From Bacteroidota bacterium (GTDB lineage: Bacteria > Bacteroidota > Bacteroidia > Flavobacteriales > Flavobacteriaceae): a stretch of 64,000 nt of DNA. The position numbers were made by a program, and so were the translations under genes. Location: NCBI GenBank assembly GCA_027621175.1, contig JAQCCM010000001.1:62001-126000 (forward strand). The letters run 5' to 3'. Positions 35,891 through 45,375 of the stretch are shown here, one piece after another. Below the pieces are notes generated by a model that was not told where the DNA came from, did not search any database, and saw only the letters and a program-made list of their open reading frames with translations. Each line of letters begins with the position of its first letter. The stretch's first letter is position 1.

Positions 35891-37195
35891 ATGCGAAAAC
35901 TAGCGCTCCATTGGCAAATATTATTAGGAATGTTTTTTGGCGTTCTTTTTGGTTTGCTGTGTAGCCAGTTTGACTGGGGAAAGTCATTAGTTGTAGATTG
36001 GATCAAACCCTTTGGAACGATTTTTATTAATGCGTTAAAGCTTATTGCCGTTCCGCTGATTCTCGCATCGCTTATAAAAGGGGTTTCCGATTTAAAAAAC
36101 ATCACCCAACTTTCCAATATGGGTGGTCGAACGATTGGTTTGTATTTACTTACTACACTAACGGCAGTTACGATTGGCTTGACCATTGTGAATCTGATAA
36201 AACCTGGAGAATCTCTTTCAGACGAAACTAGAACGGAGCTTCTCGCTTCCTATGCTACAGATGCTGCGGCAAAACAATCGGTTGCAGCGGCACAAAAAGA
36301 AGCTGGCCCACTACAAGCCTTGGTAGATTTAGTACCTTCTAACATTTTTGCTGCCATGCAAGACAACGGCAATATGTTACAAGTCATTTTCTTTGCTATA
36401 TTTTTTGGGGTAGGATTGGTGTTGATACCCAAACAAAAAGCAAAAGCTGTAAAAGACTTTTTTGATGGGCTTAATGAGGTCATTCTCAAACTTATTGATT
36501 TGATTATGATTGCTGCCCCTTATGGTGTTTTTGCACTATTGGCGGCACTTATCGCTGAAGCGCCGTCAGCAGATTTATTTAAAGCACTTGGGTTATACAC
36601 CTTGACGGTATTAATAGGTCTGTTAACCATGATCATCTTTTACATTGTACTTATACGCATTTTTACTCGAAAAAAAACGGGGTTTTTCTTAAAAGGAATT
36701 TCTCCAGCACAATTATTAGCGTTTTCTACAAGTTCGTCAGCCGCTACACTTCCTGTTACCATGGAGCGGGTGCACGAACATCTTGGTGTGGAAGAAGAAG
36801 TAAGCAGTTTTGTGTTGCCTATTGGCGCAACCATTAATATGGATGGCACAAGTTTATACCAGGCGGTAGCTGCTGTTTTTATTGCACAAGCGTTTGGTAT
36901 GGATTTAAGCCTTTCAGCACAATTGGGGATTATTGCCACGGCAACCTTGGCGTCTATCGGTTCTGCTGCAGTACCGGGTGCAGGCATGGTAATGCTCGTT
37001 ATTGTTTTGGCACAAGCAGGAATCCCAGAAGCGGGATTGGCACTTATTTTTGCTGTTGACAGACCTTTGGATATGTGTCGTACTGCCGTCAACGTTACTG
37101 GTGATGCTTCTGTATCGATGTTGGTAGCCAAATGGCTAGGAAAACTAGGTAAGCCAAAAGCCAAAAATTGGAATGATCATTACCCTAAGAAATAA
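35891..37195 (+). CDS. Dicarboxylate/amino acid:cation symporter (DAACS family)
   Basis: The protein has 434 aa with eight or more hydrophobic segments. The serine-rich hairpin S-T-S-S-S-A-A-T-L-P and the N-M-D-G-T motif (helix 7) are the substrate and sodium/proton sites of GltP/DctA carriers. D-R-P-L-D-M-C-R-T and N-V-T-G-D lie in helix 8. It imports glutamate, aspartate or C4-dicarboxylates. It appears cotranscribed with aroC, with no clear functional link. Its last 11 bp overlap the convergent DCC gene. Confidence 0.92.
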   Translation: MRKLALHWQILLGMFFGVLFGLLCSQFDWGKSLVVDWIKPFGTIFINALKLIAVPLILASLIKGVSDLKNITQLSNMGGRTIGLYLLTTLTAVTIGLTIVNLIKPGESLSDETRTELLASYATDAAAKQSVAAAQKEAGPLQALVDLVPSNIFAAMQDNGNMLQVIFFAIFFGVGLVLIPKQKAKAVKDFFDGLNEVILKLIDLIMIAAPYGVFALLAALIAEAPSADLFKALGLYTLTVLIGLLTMIIFYIVLIRIFTRKKTGFFLKGISPAQLLAFSTSSSAATLPVTMERVHEHLGVEEEVSSFVLPIGATINMDGTSLYQAVAAVFIAQAFGMDLSLSAQLGIIATATLASIGSAAVPGAGMVMLVIVLAQAGIPEAGLALIFAVDRPLDMCRTAVNVTGDASVSMLVAKWLGKLGKPKAKNWNDHYPKK

Positions 37196-37556
37196 ACCGG
37201 TTTTTATGTGCTTTGGCAAGAGTACATTGCGTACTCCCAAAAACCCGGTTTCTATTTTTTGCTACAATCTTATATACGCCTCTTTGAATAAAATTTGGCG
37301 TTATCCAAAAAAGGAACAACATCCATTTAAATTTAGGCAGCTCCTGAATAATAAATCGTACTGCGTGTTGGTGTGTTATTATTTTTCTAGACACAAAAAC
37401 CACAACAGTTTCTGATGGAAGGTTAAGGTCTTTTGCGAAATTTGAGGACAATGATGCAAATTGAAAATATTGAAGAGTATCATGTTTAAGAACAAACCGA
37501 ACAAAAGTGCTGCACATTAGGCATTCACTATCATAAAAAATAACGGCTTGATTCAC
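37185..37556 (-). CDS. DCC-family (DUF393) thiol-disulfide oxidoreductase-like protein
   Basis: The protein has 123 aa with a GTG start that overlaps the mutS2 stop (GTGA). The motif D-S-E-C-L-M-C corresponds to the D-x-x-C-x-x-C of the DCC family, with a small central hydrophobic patch and the C-terminal region typical of DUF393. Role unknown; a thioredoxin-like redox function is the family suggestion. Confidence 0.85.
   Translation of the reverse strand: MNQAVIFYDSECLMCSTFVRFVLKHDTLQYFQFASLSSNFAKDLNLPSETVVVFVSRKIITHQHAVRFIIQELPKFKWMLFLFWITPNFIQRGVYKIVAKNRNRVFGSTQCTLAKAHKNRFIS
37194..37251 (+). terminator. Possible bidirectional terminator inside the DCC gene end
   Basis: AAACC-GGTTTTT (37194-37205) pairs with AAAAACCCGGTTT (37239-37251) with one bulge, followed by a T-rich run. 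It lies at the symporter stop and within the last codons of the convergent gene. Long loop, so modest support. Confidence 0.35.
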
Positions 37557-39724
37557 TTTTTCTTTCGTTCAACTAGTTCGAGTGCTTCAACGTTTACTTG
37601 TGTGGTAAAAACACCATAATTAACAATGGCTTTGTTTTTCTCCAATGTATCAACAGTACCCACCGCTTTTCCGTCATACATTCTGACCTTGTCGCCAATA
37701 TGAAATGTAATTTTTGGACGTGGTTTTACTTTGGGTTTTGGGTCAGGGTTTTTCTTTTTCTCCTCTCGTACTACTTCAACTTTTTTGGAAACTTCTTCTT
37801 TTAATGCCTTTTTCTGTTGCTGCTCTTTTTTATGTTCCGCTACAGATTTGCGTTTACGCTTGGCATTTTCTTCTTCCACAACACGGAGTAGATCCGCAAT
37901 TAACGGACGTTTTTTATTGTTAATAAAATACCGTTCTGCTGCATCATTTACCTTGTTACCCAAAGCAATCATACGCTGCTCTTGGTCGTAGAGTTCTTGA
38001 TATCGCTCAAGCTTCAATTTTACTTTTGCATTAAGCGATTCTAACTTTTCATTTTCCCTTTTGTTTTTGATAGATGCCTCTTGCAATTCTTTTGAGGTTT
38101 TACTCATAGAGGCGCGTTCTTTCTGTAGTTTAGCAATACTGGCGTCAAATCGTACTTTACCACGCTCAATCTTCTTTTTTGCTCTGTTTATTAGGCTATA
38201 CGGAATACCATTTTTTTCAGCTACCTCAAAAGTGAATGAACTTCCAGCTTCGCCAGATACCAAATGAAACGTGGGTTGTAAACTCTTGCCGTCAAACTGC
38301 ATGTTGGCATTGGTCATATTTGGCAACTCGTTGGCAAGAAGTTTTAGATTGGAATAATGGGTGGTAATGGCTCCAAAAGACTCGCGTTCATAAAAAACTT
38401 CCAAAAATATTTCTGCCAATGCGCCTCCCAATTCAGGGTCAGAACCGGTTCCAAATTCGTCAATTAAAAACAAGGTTTTATCATCGCATTTTTTTAAAAA
38501 ACGCTGCATATTCATTAAGCGATAACTGTACGTACTCAATTCGTTTTCGATAGATTGATTATCTCCAATATCAGTCAAAATACGCTCAAAAACGCCTATG
38601 TGGCTTTGTTCGTGAACGGGAATCAAAAAACCGCTTTGCAACATTAATTGCAAAAGCCCAATCGTTTTTAAGGTGATGCTTTTACCTCCCGCATTTGGTC
38701 CTGAAATAACCATGATGCGGTTGTCGGGGTGTAGGTGTATATTTTGCGGAAAGGTCTTATTCTTTTTCCTTTTGTTGCTTAAATAGAGTAGGGGATGGTA
38801 TGCGTTTTTTAAATCAATTTCTTGGGTTTCGCAAAGCTTAGGTAACACAGCGTTCATCTCTTTGGCGTAATATGCTTTTGCAGCATGCGTGTCTATCAAT
38901 GTTAGAAAACTGGAAAAGGTCCTAAAATCAGCTTCAAATGGACGCATAAAATCGGTCAACGCGCGTAAAATAGAATCGATTTCTTCTTTCTCGTCATACA
39001 ATAGATTTTGCAGTTCTTGGGTGTATTGCAAGGTCGTTTCGGGTTCGATATATACGATACTTCCCGTTTTACTACTGCCGTGAATTACCCCTTTGACTTT
39101 ACGGCGATACATGGCTTTTACTGCCAGCACACGTCTGCTACCAATAACCGTTTCTCGAATTTCATCTAAAAAACCAGACCCGTGATAGGTGCTTAGTGCA
39201 GCACCAAAACTTTGACTGATTTTTGAGCGCACGCCATACATCTGTCTACGAATACTAAAGAGTTTATCCGATGCACGGTCTTTTAACTCCCCGAACTTAT
39301 CAACGATGCGGTGAATTTCTTCAGAAATTTCTTTAACGGGTGTTTGCCCATTTGTGGATTTAAATAGACTAGGGTAGCGGTCTTTATTCTTTTTAAGAAA
39401 TGCAAGAAGCGTATTTGCTGTTTCAGAAAGTAACAATAACCGTCTAAAACCATCGATTTCAATTTTACTATTTTCCACGGATAGTAAAGAAACTTCTTTT
39501 GTTATATCTTCAAAGCCGTGATTTGGAATGGGTTTTTCTTCTGTAAAAGAAGATAAATATTCGTTTGTACGGCGTAAAGTGCCTTGCACTGCACGAAAAC
39601 TTGTGTCGGGTGAGGTTTCCAACATCTGCACTTTTCCCGATTCGGTGGCACAGCGTGCGGCAGCCTGTTCTAGGACTACTCCAAACTCCAAATCATCAAG
39701 CGTTTTCTGCGCAATTATTTTCAT
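37553..39724 (-). CDS. mutS2: MutS2-type ATPase without Smr domain
   Basis: The protein has 723 aa from the ATG at 39722-39724, giving the usual start M-K-I-I-A-Q-K-T-L-D-D-L-E-F. The MutS ATPase has Walker A G-P-N-A-G-G-K-S and Walker B L-I-D-E-F-G-T-G-S-D-P. A long basic coiled coil and a KOW-like end (H-I-G-D-K-V-R-M) follow. The C-terminal Smr endonuclease domain of Bacillus MutS2 is absent. MutS2 acts in ribosome rescue and suppresses recombination in other bacteria. It has its own promoter box. Confidence 0.9.
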   Translation of the reverse strand: MKIIAQKTLDDLEFGVVLEQAAARCATESGKVQMLETSPDTSFRAVQGTLRRTNEYLSSFTEEKPIPNHGFEDITKEVSLLSVENSKIEIDGFRRLLLLSETANTLLAFLKKNKDRYPSLFKSTNGQTPVKEISEEIHRIVDKFGELKDRASDKLFSIRRQMYGVRSKISQSFGAALSTYHGSGFLDEIRETVIGSRRVLAVKAMYRRKVKGVIHGSSKTGSIVYIEPETTLQYTQELQNLLYDEKEEIDSILRALTDFMRPFEADFRTFSSFLTLIDTHAAKAYYAKEMNAVLPKLCETQEIDLKNAYHPLLYLSNKRKKNKTFPQNIHLHPDNRIMVISGPNAGGKSITLKTIGLLQLMLQSGFLIPVHEQSHIGVFERILTDIGDNQSIENELSTYSYRLMNMQRFLKKCDDKTLFLIDEFGTGSDPELGGALAEIFLEVFYERESFGAITTHYSNLKLLANELPNMTNANMQFDGKSLQPTFHLVSGEAGSSFTFEVAEKNGIPYSLINRAKKKIERGKVRFDASIAKLQKERASMSKTSKELQEASIKNKRENEKLESLNAKVKLKLERYQELYDQEQRMIALGNKVNDAAERYFINNKKRPLIADLLRVVEEENAKRKRKSVAEHKKEQQQKKALKEEVSKKVEVVREEKKKNPDPKPKVKPRPKITFHIGDKVRMYDGKAVGTVDTLEKNKAIVNYGVFTTQVNVEALELVERKKK

Positions 39725-39751
39725 ATCAATTTTTTCTACCTTGAGGCTTCG

Positions 39752-39759
39752 CAAAAATA
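39752..39759 (-). promoter_or_regulatory. -7 box TATTTTTG for mutS2
   Basis: It is a perfect TAnnTTTG match, 27 bp before the mutS2 ATG and only 9 bp from the start of the divergent ung gene. Confidence 0.5.
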
Positions 39760-39768
39760 GCTTTTTTC

Positions 39769-40434
39769 ATGCAGGTTAAATTAGAAAAATCTTGGCAAAA
39801 TCAATTGGCTTCACAGTTTGAGGCACCTTATTTTAAGGAACTTACCCATTTTGTGCGTCAAGAATATGAGCAATTTACTTGTTTTCCTCCAGCAAAAGAT
39901 ATATTTAACGCATTGGAAGCTACGCCTTTTGATAGTACTCGTGTGGTTATTTTAGGACAAGATCCATATCACGGAGATGGACAAGCGCATGGGCTTTCAT
40001 TTTCTGTTCCAGACGGTGTGTCACACCCGCCATCACTCATTAATATTTTAAAAGAATTAAAAAATGATATCGGAAAACCTTACCCAGAAAGCGGATCGCT
40101 TATTTCGTGGGCAAAACAAGGCGTCTTACTTTTAAACGCAACACTTAGCGTTCGATCTGGGCAGGCTGGCAGCCATCAGAAAAAAGGATGGGAGCCATTT
40201 ACAGATGCGGTTATCAGATCGCTTTCAGAAAATAAAAAAGGGATTGTGTTTATGCTTTGGGGGAATTATGCCAAGAAAAAGGGGAAGCACATAGACCGAT
40301 TAAAGCATTTGGTTTTGGAAGCTGGGCACCCTTCGCCCTTGAGTGCAAACCGTGGTTTGTGGTTTGGGAATGCGCATTTTAGTCAAGCAAATGTGTATTT
40401 AATACAACAAGGATACACTCCTGTTAATTGGTAA
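39769..40434 (+). CDS. ung: Uracil-DNA glycosylase, family 1
   Basis: The protein has 221 aa. The catalytic motif G-Q-D-P-Y-H-G-D-G-Q-A-H-G-L-S-F-S-V and the H-P-S-P-L-S insertion loop are intact. It removes uracil from DNA in base-excision repair. It converges with the thiolase gene with no bases between stops. Confidence 0.97.
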   Translation: MQVKLEKSWQNQLASQFEAPYFKELTHFVRQEYEQFTCFPPAKDIFNALEATPFDSTRVVILGQDPYHGDGQAHGLSFSVPDGVSHPPSLINILKELKNDIGKPYPESGSLISWAKQGVLLLNATLSVRSGQAGSHQKKGWEPFTDAVIRSLSENKKGIVFMLWGNYAKKKGKHIDRLKHLVLEAGHPSPLSANRGLWFGNAHFSQANVYLIQQGYTPVNW

Positions 40435-41562
40435 TTACACTGACTTAACCAATAAAGCACTTGCTAATCCGCCTGCTCCCGCTATAGCAGCCAACCCTGT
40501 TTCTTTGGTGTTTTTAAGTGAGTGAAACAAGCGCACCGCCAATACCGCACCGGAAGCACCGATAGGATGTCCACAAGCTATGGCCCCTCCATACAGATTG
40601 ATTTTATTCATGGGCGCACCACTGAGTTTTGCACATAAGATTGCCTGAACTGCATAGGCTTCCATTAGTGCTATTTTGTTCACATCACTCCAATTTAGCA
40701 TATTTTGCTCAAGAATTTGTTTCATTGCTTTCGCTGGTAGTATGGGGAATGCTTTTGGGTCACCACCGATGGTGAAACCATCATTAATTTCAATGCAATA
40801 CACAGGATTTATTTTTTTAAGCATTTCTTCCGAAGCCACTGCTACAAAGGCAGCACCATCGGCTTTTGGTGCCGTATTGCAAGGATGTGTATGTCCATAG
40901 GTTGCTTGTGCTTTTTGATAGACTTCTTTACTGATCTCTCTTGCAAAAGGATCGATTGGGTCATGTGCCGTGAGGGACACGATTTCGGCAGATGTAACGG
41001 ATTTATTGGCTAAGGCTTTTTTATGACTGTTTTGCACCCATTCAAACTCCGCTTCATCAAAAATGTCATATATTTCCTTTAATGATTTTATTGCATCTCC
41101 TAACGGGATTGTTGCATCATCAGTAGGGTAGAACCGGGGTCTTTCCAAGGGGGTAGGTTTTTTATTCCATTGTATGGGGTAGTGTCGTTCTGGTCTAAGG
41201 GAAAAAGATTCTACACCACCCGCCAAAATGAGATGTGCCTGACCGAGTTGAATTTGTTTAAAAGCTTGAATAATCGCATCCAAGCCGCCAACGCATTGCC
41301 GATCTATAGAAGTACCTAATAATGTTGTTGGAAACCCTGCCTTAAGAGCACAAAGTCTTGCTATATTTCCACCACCGCCTATGGCATTAGAAACAAAAAT
41401 ATCATCGACTTCGGAGGAGTCAACATCAAGCTGCTTTAAAATATTGGTAAGCACGGCTGCAGCCATATCTTCTATATGGATATCACGCAGAAAACCCCCT
41501 ACCGGGGAAATTGTTGTTCTGGAACCAGCAATCAAAAAAACTTTTTTGGAGGTTACAGCCAT
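40435..41562 (-). CDS. Divergent thiolase-family protein
   Basis: The protein has 375 aa, a thiolase fold. The acyl-accepting Cys90 is in D-R-Q-C-V-G-G and the His in G-H-P-I-G-A-S-G. Two usual catalytic positions differ: N-E-A-F is M-E-A-Y, and the C-terminal C-x-G-G-G is A-G-A-G-G, so the second catalytic cysteine is lost. It is therefore doubtful as an ordinary acetyl-CoA acetyltransferase and may act as a synthase-like or altered enzyme. It overlaps the AMP-ligase gene upstream by 10 bp; the pairing recalls staphylococcal vraA/vraB. Confidence 0.83.
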   Translation of the reverse strand: MAVTSKKVFLIAGSRTTISPVGGFLRDIHIEDMAAAVLTNILKQLDVDSSEVDDIFVSNAIGGGGNIARLCALKAGFPTTLLGTSIDRQCVGGLDAIIQAFKQIQLGQAHLILAGGVESFSLRPERHYPIQWNKKPTPLERPRFYPTDDATIPLGDAIKSLKEIYDIFDEAEFEWVQNSHKKALANKSVTSAEIVSLTAHDPIDPFAREISKEVYQKAQATYGHTHPCNTAPKADGAAFVAVASEEMLKKINPVYCIEINDGFTIGGDPKAFPILPAKAMKQILEQNMLNWSDVNKIALMEAYAVQAILCAKLSGAPMNKINLYGGAIACGHPIGASGAVLAVRLFHSLKNTKETGLAAIAGAGGLASALLVKSV

Positions 41563-42785
41563 TTCATAAGGGTTTTTATATCTGTTTTTCCATTTGCAAG
41601 CATCGGCCAGATATCACAAAAGACCCATTTTTTTGGAACACCCTGTGGACCCAAAGTATCGTGAGCCTTCTTTTTTAGGCTTTGCCATTCTTCAGCAGAT
41701 TTTTTTTCATTTGTTAACAAGACGATTATGTTTTCTTTTAGTTCATTGGGCATAGACAGTAAAATGAGTGTTTCTGTATCTAACAGTTCTTTGTACCAAG
41801 ATTCAAGTGCATCAAGATCAATAATATGCCCACTTACGGAAATATGACGATCTGGTCTTCCACTAAAAAATAAACGGTTTTTATACCCAATATGTCCTTT
41901 ATCTTTTGTTGAGATAAAACCATCTAATTCATTTGTTTTAAATGATTTTTGAAGGTATGATGTAAACATATCTTTGCTTTTTACCCAAATGGTTCCATTG
42001 GTGTGATTAGGAACTTTTTGGTTGTACTCATCCAATATTGCGACTTCTACATTTTTACAAATTCCTCCTACACTTTTATTGTTTTCAGTTGGGTGTTTAA
42101 GAGTAACAAAACTGGTTTCAGAAGCACCATAAAAACTATAAATTTTTGCATTTGGAAATACGTGTTGCACTTTATTGCGCTGTTTATTAGAGAATTTTGC
42201 GCCTCCCACAAAAACATAACGAACAGCATGTATAGGTTCCATCTGCTTTTTGGCACATGCTTTCACAAAAAACATACAATGCAAAGGTGTTGCCCAGAGC
42301 ATATAGTTTTGATTTGATGCTAGTTTTGCAAAGTGTCTTATTTCGTGATTGGGAAATACTTGGGGTTGTTGTCCGCGTTGTAAAGATTCCATAGCACCAA
42401 ATAGCGAAAGCGAGTAGGGGAGCGCGCCCATTACGATTCCCTTTACATCTGGAAAAGCAGTAATTTGATCCGCTATAAGCGCAAAACTATTTTTCCAACT
42501 TTCAAACGAACGTACAATGCCTTTTTGATGGTTTTTAGTTCCACTGGAAAAACACAAAATAGATGGTTTTTTTACTTCGTGTTTGGTTGTATAAACACCA
42601 TCAATAGCTGTTTTGTTTACGGTTATCCCTAACGATTTTATAATGGAAGAAGAGATGGCTCCGACGCTTATTCCAGATTGAATAAGCGGCGTCGCGTACT
42701 TTAGAAAAAGAGGATGTTGGGTTTCGTCAAAAAGCAGAAATGTATTTTTTGGAGCTGAAACAATATGTTGAAGGGTCGACATCAT
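41553..42785 (-). CDS. AMP-binding acyl-CoA synthetase-like protein, short N-terminus
   Basis: The protein has 410 aa (ATG 42785 or 42782), some 100 residues shorter than typical ligases. P-loop S-S-G-T-K-N-H-Q-K-G, Y-G-A-S-E, S-G-R-P-D-R-H-I-S-V-S-G and catalytic Lys in L-A-N-G-K-T-D are present, so adenylation is likely. The missing N-terminal part is seen in small, specialised ligases. The product may load an acyl substrate used by the coupled thiolase. Confidence 0.82.
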   Translation of the reverse strand: MMSTLQHIVSAPKNTFLLFDETQHPLFLKYATPLIQSGISVGAISSSIIKSLGITVNKTAIDGVYTTKHEVKKPSILCFSSGTKNHQKGIVRSFESWKNSFALIADQITAFPDVKGIVMGALPYSLSLFGAMESLQRGQQPQVFPNHEIRHFAKLASNQNYMLWATPLHCMFFVKACAKKQMEPIHAVRYVFVGGAKFSNKQRNKVQHVFPNAKIYSFYGASETSFVTLKHPTENNKSVGGICKNVEVAILDEYNQKVPNHTNGTIWVKSKDMFTSYLQKSFKTNELDGFISTKDKGHIGYKNRLFFSGRPDRHISVSGHIIDLDALESWYKELLDTETLILLSMPNELKENIIVLLTNEKKSAEEWQSLKKKAHDTLGPQGVPKKWVFCDIWPMLANGKTDIKTLMKWL

Positions 42786-42794
42786 AGGCTAAAA

Positions 42795-43130
42795 TTAACC
42801 GCCAACTCGTTTCACATGGTGACCTTCATTACGAAGCACCTCCATGACTTTCTCCCGCACATTTCCTTGAATGATGATTTCGTTGTCTTTTACTGAACCT
42901 CCAACACTACAATGTTGCTTGATTTTTTTAGCTAAGGCTTTCAACTGTTTCTCATCAACCTGAAATCCCTTTATTACAGTTACTGTTTTTCCACCACGCC
43001 CTTTGGTGCTAAAGTGGGCTTCTAGATCTTGTTTTGCTAATTCTTTTGGTGCTTCTGGTGTTGGAACATAGGTTCCTTCCGCTTCTGGAAAAAGCTTTTT
43101 TAAATCTGATAAATCATGCAGTTTAGCCAT
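42795..43130 (-). CDS. SUI1/YciH-family translation factor
   Basis: The protein has 111 aa. The C-terminal 75 residues form the SUI1 fold with G-R-G-G-K-T-V-T-V-I-K-G and H-C-S-V-G-G-S-V-K-D. It is related to eukaryotic eIF1 and E. coli YciH, which discriminate start codons. The start shares its last base with the oxygenase stop. Confidence 0.9.
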   Translation of the reverse strand: MAKLHDLSDLKKLFPEAEGTYVPTPEAPKELAKQDLEAHFSTKGRGGKTVTVIKGFQVDEKQLKALAKKIKQHCSVGGSVKDNEIIIQGNVREKVMEVLRNEGHHVKRVGG

Positions 43131-44080
43131 TATTTTTTTAGTAATCCAAGGTCTATAAGTCTTTCACGAAGAAAATCTCCTGCTGAAATGTCATCAAACT
43201 GTTTGGGGTTTTCTTCTGATACACAATGCGGTAACACATTTAAGGGCATATTCGCCACCGGGTGCATAAAGAAGGGGATAGAGTAGCGTGAGGTTCCCCA
43301 TAATTCTTTTGGTGGGTTTACGACACGGTGAATGGTCGATTTTAGCGTGTTGTTGGTATGGCGAGATAGCATATCACCCACATTTACCATCAGTTCGTTT
43401 TCTCCAGCAATGGCGTCAATCCATTCGTTGTTTCTATTTAATACTTGCAATCCTTTTCCATGTGCGCCCATAAGTAGGGTTATGAGGTTTATATCGCCAT
43501 GCGCAGCAGCACGCTCTGCATTCTTTGGGGCTGTTTGGATAGGTGGATAATGAATAGGGCGAAGGATGCTGTTCCCCGTAGCGACAAAATCATCAAAATA
43601 ATGTGTATCCAAATTCAGATAAAGAGCAATGGCTTGCAACAAGGCAACACCCGTTTTTTCCAACGCCTTGAAAACGGTCTCACCAACTTCGTTAAAAGCA
43701 GGGATTTCGTCAACAATTACATTGGGTGGATAATGTGCCTTGAGTGCTTCAGCTACTTGAGCATACTGTCCAAAATGCCAAAATTCTTTTAAATCTCCTT
43801 CCTTCTTGCCTTTAGCGTGTTCTTTACCAAAAGAAGTATAACCACGTTGCCCGCCACCACCTTCGATTTCATATTTCTTTTTCACGGACTCGGGTAAATC
43901 AAAAAAAGCTTTAATTTGATCATACAATTCTTGTATAAGTTCTTCAGACAAGAAATGTCCAGAGACAGCTACAAAGCCAATTTCTTCATAGGCGCGGCCC
44001 AAATCTGAAACAAATTGATTGCGTTGTATTTGGGTTCCAGAAGTGAATTTTTGAAGATCTAATGATGGGATTTTATTCAT
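43130..44080 (-). CDS. Isopenicillin N synthase-like 2-oxoglutarate/Fe(II) oxygenase
   Basis: The protein has about 316 aa from M-N-K-I-P-S-L-D-L (ATG 44078-44080); an ATG at 44099-44101 overlaps the ald stop as ATGA and is possible. The iron triad H-x-D in A-A-H-G-D-I-N and His in S-T-I-H-R-V-V, and the 2OG-binding R-Y-S-I-P, are present. Substrate unknown; the family includes ethylene-forming, gibberellin and small-molecule oxidases. Confidence 0.85.
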   Translation of the reverse strand: MNKIPSLDLQKFTSGTQIQRNQFVSDLGRAYEEIGFVAVSGHFLSEELIQELYDQIKAFFDLPESVKKKYEIEGGGGQRGYTSFGKEHAKGKKEGDLKEFWHFGQYAQVAEALKAHYPPNVIVDEIPAFNEVGETVFKALEKTGVALLQAIALYLNLDTHYFDDFVATGNSILRPIHYPPIQTAPKNAERAAAHGDINLITLLMGAHGKGLQVLNRNNEWIDAIAGENELMVNVGDMLSRHTNNTLKSTIHRVVNPPKELWGTSRYSIPFFMHPVANMPLNVLPHCVSEENPKQFDDISAGDFLRERLIDLGLLKK

Positions 44081-44097
44081 TCCTGCAAGATAAGAAT

Positions 44098-45201
44098 TCA
44101 ATCTAAAATATTTGATAATGGGGTGTAGGGAAGTTGGAACGCCTGCGCAACCTCTTTGTTGGTAATATGTCCTTTATAGGTGTTTATGCCCTTTTTAAAC
44201 ATATCATCTAAGTTATTTAATGATGTGGATAGCAATTCCATTAGGTATGGAAACGTTGCTCTGGAGAGTGCTTTCGTTGACGTATAAGGAACGGCGCCGG
44301 GCATATTGGCAACCGCATAGTGCAAGATATTATCAACCGTATAGGTTGGATTTTCGTGTGTTGTTGGGCGGGTAGTTTCAAAGCAACCGCCTTGATCCAC
44401 CGCAACATCAACCAGTACTGTATGTGGACGCATAAGTGATAGCATTTTTTTGGATATAAGTTTTGGTGCTTTTGCGCCTTTAACCAAAACAGCGCCAATT
44501 ACTGCATCCATTTGAGGGAGATATTTCTCGATATTTTCTTTGTTGGCGATCACAGGTGTAATTTTTCTATCAAAAAGAGAAACCAATTCATCAAGACGAT
44601 TTTCGCTAATATCAAATACAAATACATCTGCTCGCATACCAACCAACACATCTGTGGCATTTGTTCCTACCACACCGCCACCTAAAACCATGATTTTAGC
44701 TGGAGGAACACCAGTAACACCCCCAACAAGAATCCCACTACCACCCTGTGGCTTCTCTAAGTATTTGGCCGCCTGCTGACCAGCTAAACGTCCTGCAACC
44801 TCAGACATAGGAGTAAGAAGTGGTAGATTTCCCGCCGTATTTTCAACGGTTTCGTATGCAATACACGTTGCGCCGCTTTGTTGCATGGCGCGTGTTAGCG
44901 TTTCCGATGAAGCGAAATGAAAAAAGGTGAAAATGGTATGTTTTGCCTGAATGAAAGGATATTCTTCTGGCAATGGTTCTTTTACTTTAACAATGAGGTC
45001 TGCATAATCGTATACTTCTTTGATTGTTTCTACAAGAGTAGCACCCGCATCTTTGTACGCGATATCGCTAAAACCAGAACCAATTCCTGCACCTTGTTGT
45101 ACAATGATTTTATGTAACGTACTGAGAATAGCAACGTGTTCAGGAGTTAGGCTAACTCGATATTCATTGTTTTTAATTTCTTTAGGTATTCCAATCGTCA
45201 T
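44098..45201 (-). CDS. ald: Alanine dehydrogenase
   Basis: The protein has 367 aa. The start M-T-I-G-I-P-K-E-I-K-N-N-E-Y-R-V, the catalytic K/H positions in that region, and NAD-binding V-L-G-G-G-V-V-G-T-N-A mark alanine dehydrogenase. It interconverts alanine and pyruvate plus ammonia. A 174-bp AT-rich gap separates it from the divergent small-protein gene; a weak TAACTTCG box is in it. Confidence 0.95.
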   Translation of the reverse strand: MTIGIPKEIKNNEYRVSLTPEHVAILSTLHKIIVQQGAGIGSGFSDIAYKDAGATLVETIKEVYDYADLIVKVKEPLPEEYPFIQAKHTIFTFFHFASSETLTRAMQQSGATCIAYETVENTAGNLPLLTPMSEVAGRLAGQQAAKYLEKPQGGSGILVGGVTGVPPAKIMVLGGGVVGTNATDVLVGMRADVFVFDISENRLDELVSLFDRKITPVIANKENIEKYLPQMDAVIGAVLVKGAKAPKLISKKMLSLMRPHTVLVDVAVDQGGCFETTRPTTHENPTYTVDNILHYAVANMPGAVPYTSTKALSRATFPYLMELLSTSLNNLDDMFKKGINTYKGHITNKEVAQAFQLPYTPLSNILD

Positions 45202-45375
45202 AGTAGGAGTATTTAAATCACTAAAACGAAGTTAGTTATTTTGAAGAAAAATCACACAATTTAACATAACATAAATTATCGTTCTTTTGAGAATGTTAAA
45301 AATATATGGATAACTAAGACAATGTAAATCATATTTCAGATCAAACCTTACTATTTTTAAATAAATAACTAAACA

